The notes under the pieces: model-generated
What the model was told of the DNA's origin: nothing
The model's database searches: none
The model's input: only the letters and a program-made list of their open reading frames with translations
From: DATNIC01 sp035604635
GTDB taxonomy: Bacteria; Vulcanimicrobiota; Vulcanimicrobiia; Vulcanimicrobiales; Vulcanimicrobiaceae
Reading direction: 5' to 3'
Length of the DNA: 14,025 nucleotides
NCBI GenBank assembly: GCA_035604635.1
Contig: DATNIC010000162.1
Coordinates: 1-14,025 of the forward strand
Translations under genes and position numbers: made by a program
Shown here: positions 13,994 through 14,025 of the stretch, one piece after another
Layout of the letters: every line of letters begins with the position of its first letter
How positions within the stretch are numbered: position 1 is the first letter of the stretch

Positions 13994-14025
13994 CTAGGTC
14001 GCGAGCTTGTCCTCGAGCCGGCTCA
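13994..14025 (-). CDS. Possible C-terminal end of an upstream gene
   Basis: On the minus strand one frame reads S-R-L-E-D-K-L-A-T then TAG (13994-13996). All nine sense codons end in G or C, as expected for coding sequence here. Only ten codons are visible, so this is a weak call; the alternative is that it is part of the leader or promoter region of the barrel gene. Confidence 0.3.
   Translation of the reverse strand, partial: SRLEDKLAT

Overview
The window is a gene-dense, high-GC stretch of bacterial chromosome (coding roughly 95 %). It carries housekeeping genes for Fe-S assembly, one-carbon metabolism, protein repair and processing, and envelope proteins. An outer-membrane-type beta-barrel with a C-terminal Phe points to a diderm cell. 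TTG and GTG starts are unusually common. The mix (suf genes, a copper-amine-oxidase-N/poly-Pro/beta-barrel fusion, TldD/TldE, a Urate_ox_N-like membrane protein) made me think of a deep-branching soil lineage such as Candidatus Eremiobacterota, but that is a guess without any database search. I see no rRNA, tRNA, CRISPR array, transposase or prophage gene.

Left part (1-2077): the 5' part of sufC runs off the left edge on the minus strand. It is divergent from a SufR-like Fe-S-sensing regulator, with a good sigma70-type promoter for sufC between them. A NifU/IscU-type scaffold that lacks the third ligand Cys follows on the plus strand, separated from the regulator by a dispersed repeat (copy A).

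Middle left (2069-4503): five minus-strand genes, probably transcribed right to left: a 34-residue membrane peptide, a Urate_ox_N-like membrane protein, an O-methyltransferase, a flavin reductase and a metallo-beta-lactamase-fold hydrolase. Repeat copy B fills the gap before the last one. The O-methyltransferase gene contains a perfect 34-bp palindrome.

Centre (4648-8942): a stand-alone Lon N-domain protein (plus) converges on a folD-pcm pair (minus). Divergent from folD is a TlpA/ResA-like thioredoxin with a 4-nt overlap to a four-TM membrane protein of ResB-like topology.

Right part (8920-14025): a tldD-tldE pair (minus, overlapping by 11 bp), a secreted helical protein (plus) ending in a clear rho-independent terminator, then a copper-amine-oxidase-N/polyproline/beta-barrel gene (minus). 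That gene is preceded by a structured, roughly 200-nt leader that looks like an RNA element. Three convergent gene pairs overlap at their stop codons. No gap between genes exceeds 300 bp.

Most unusual points: the two-copy intergenic repeat, the 34-bp palindrome, the structured leader, the scaffold and FolD with missing catalytic or ligand residues, the extended PIMT-like methyltransferase, and the hidden 34-residue gene.
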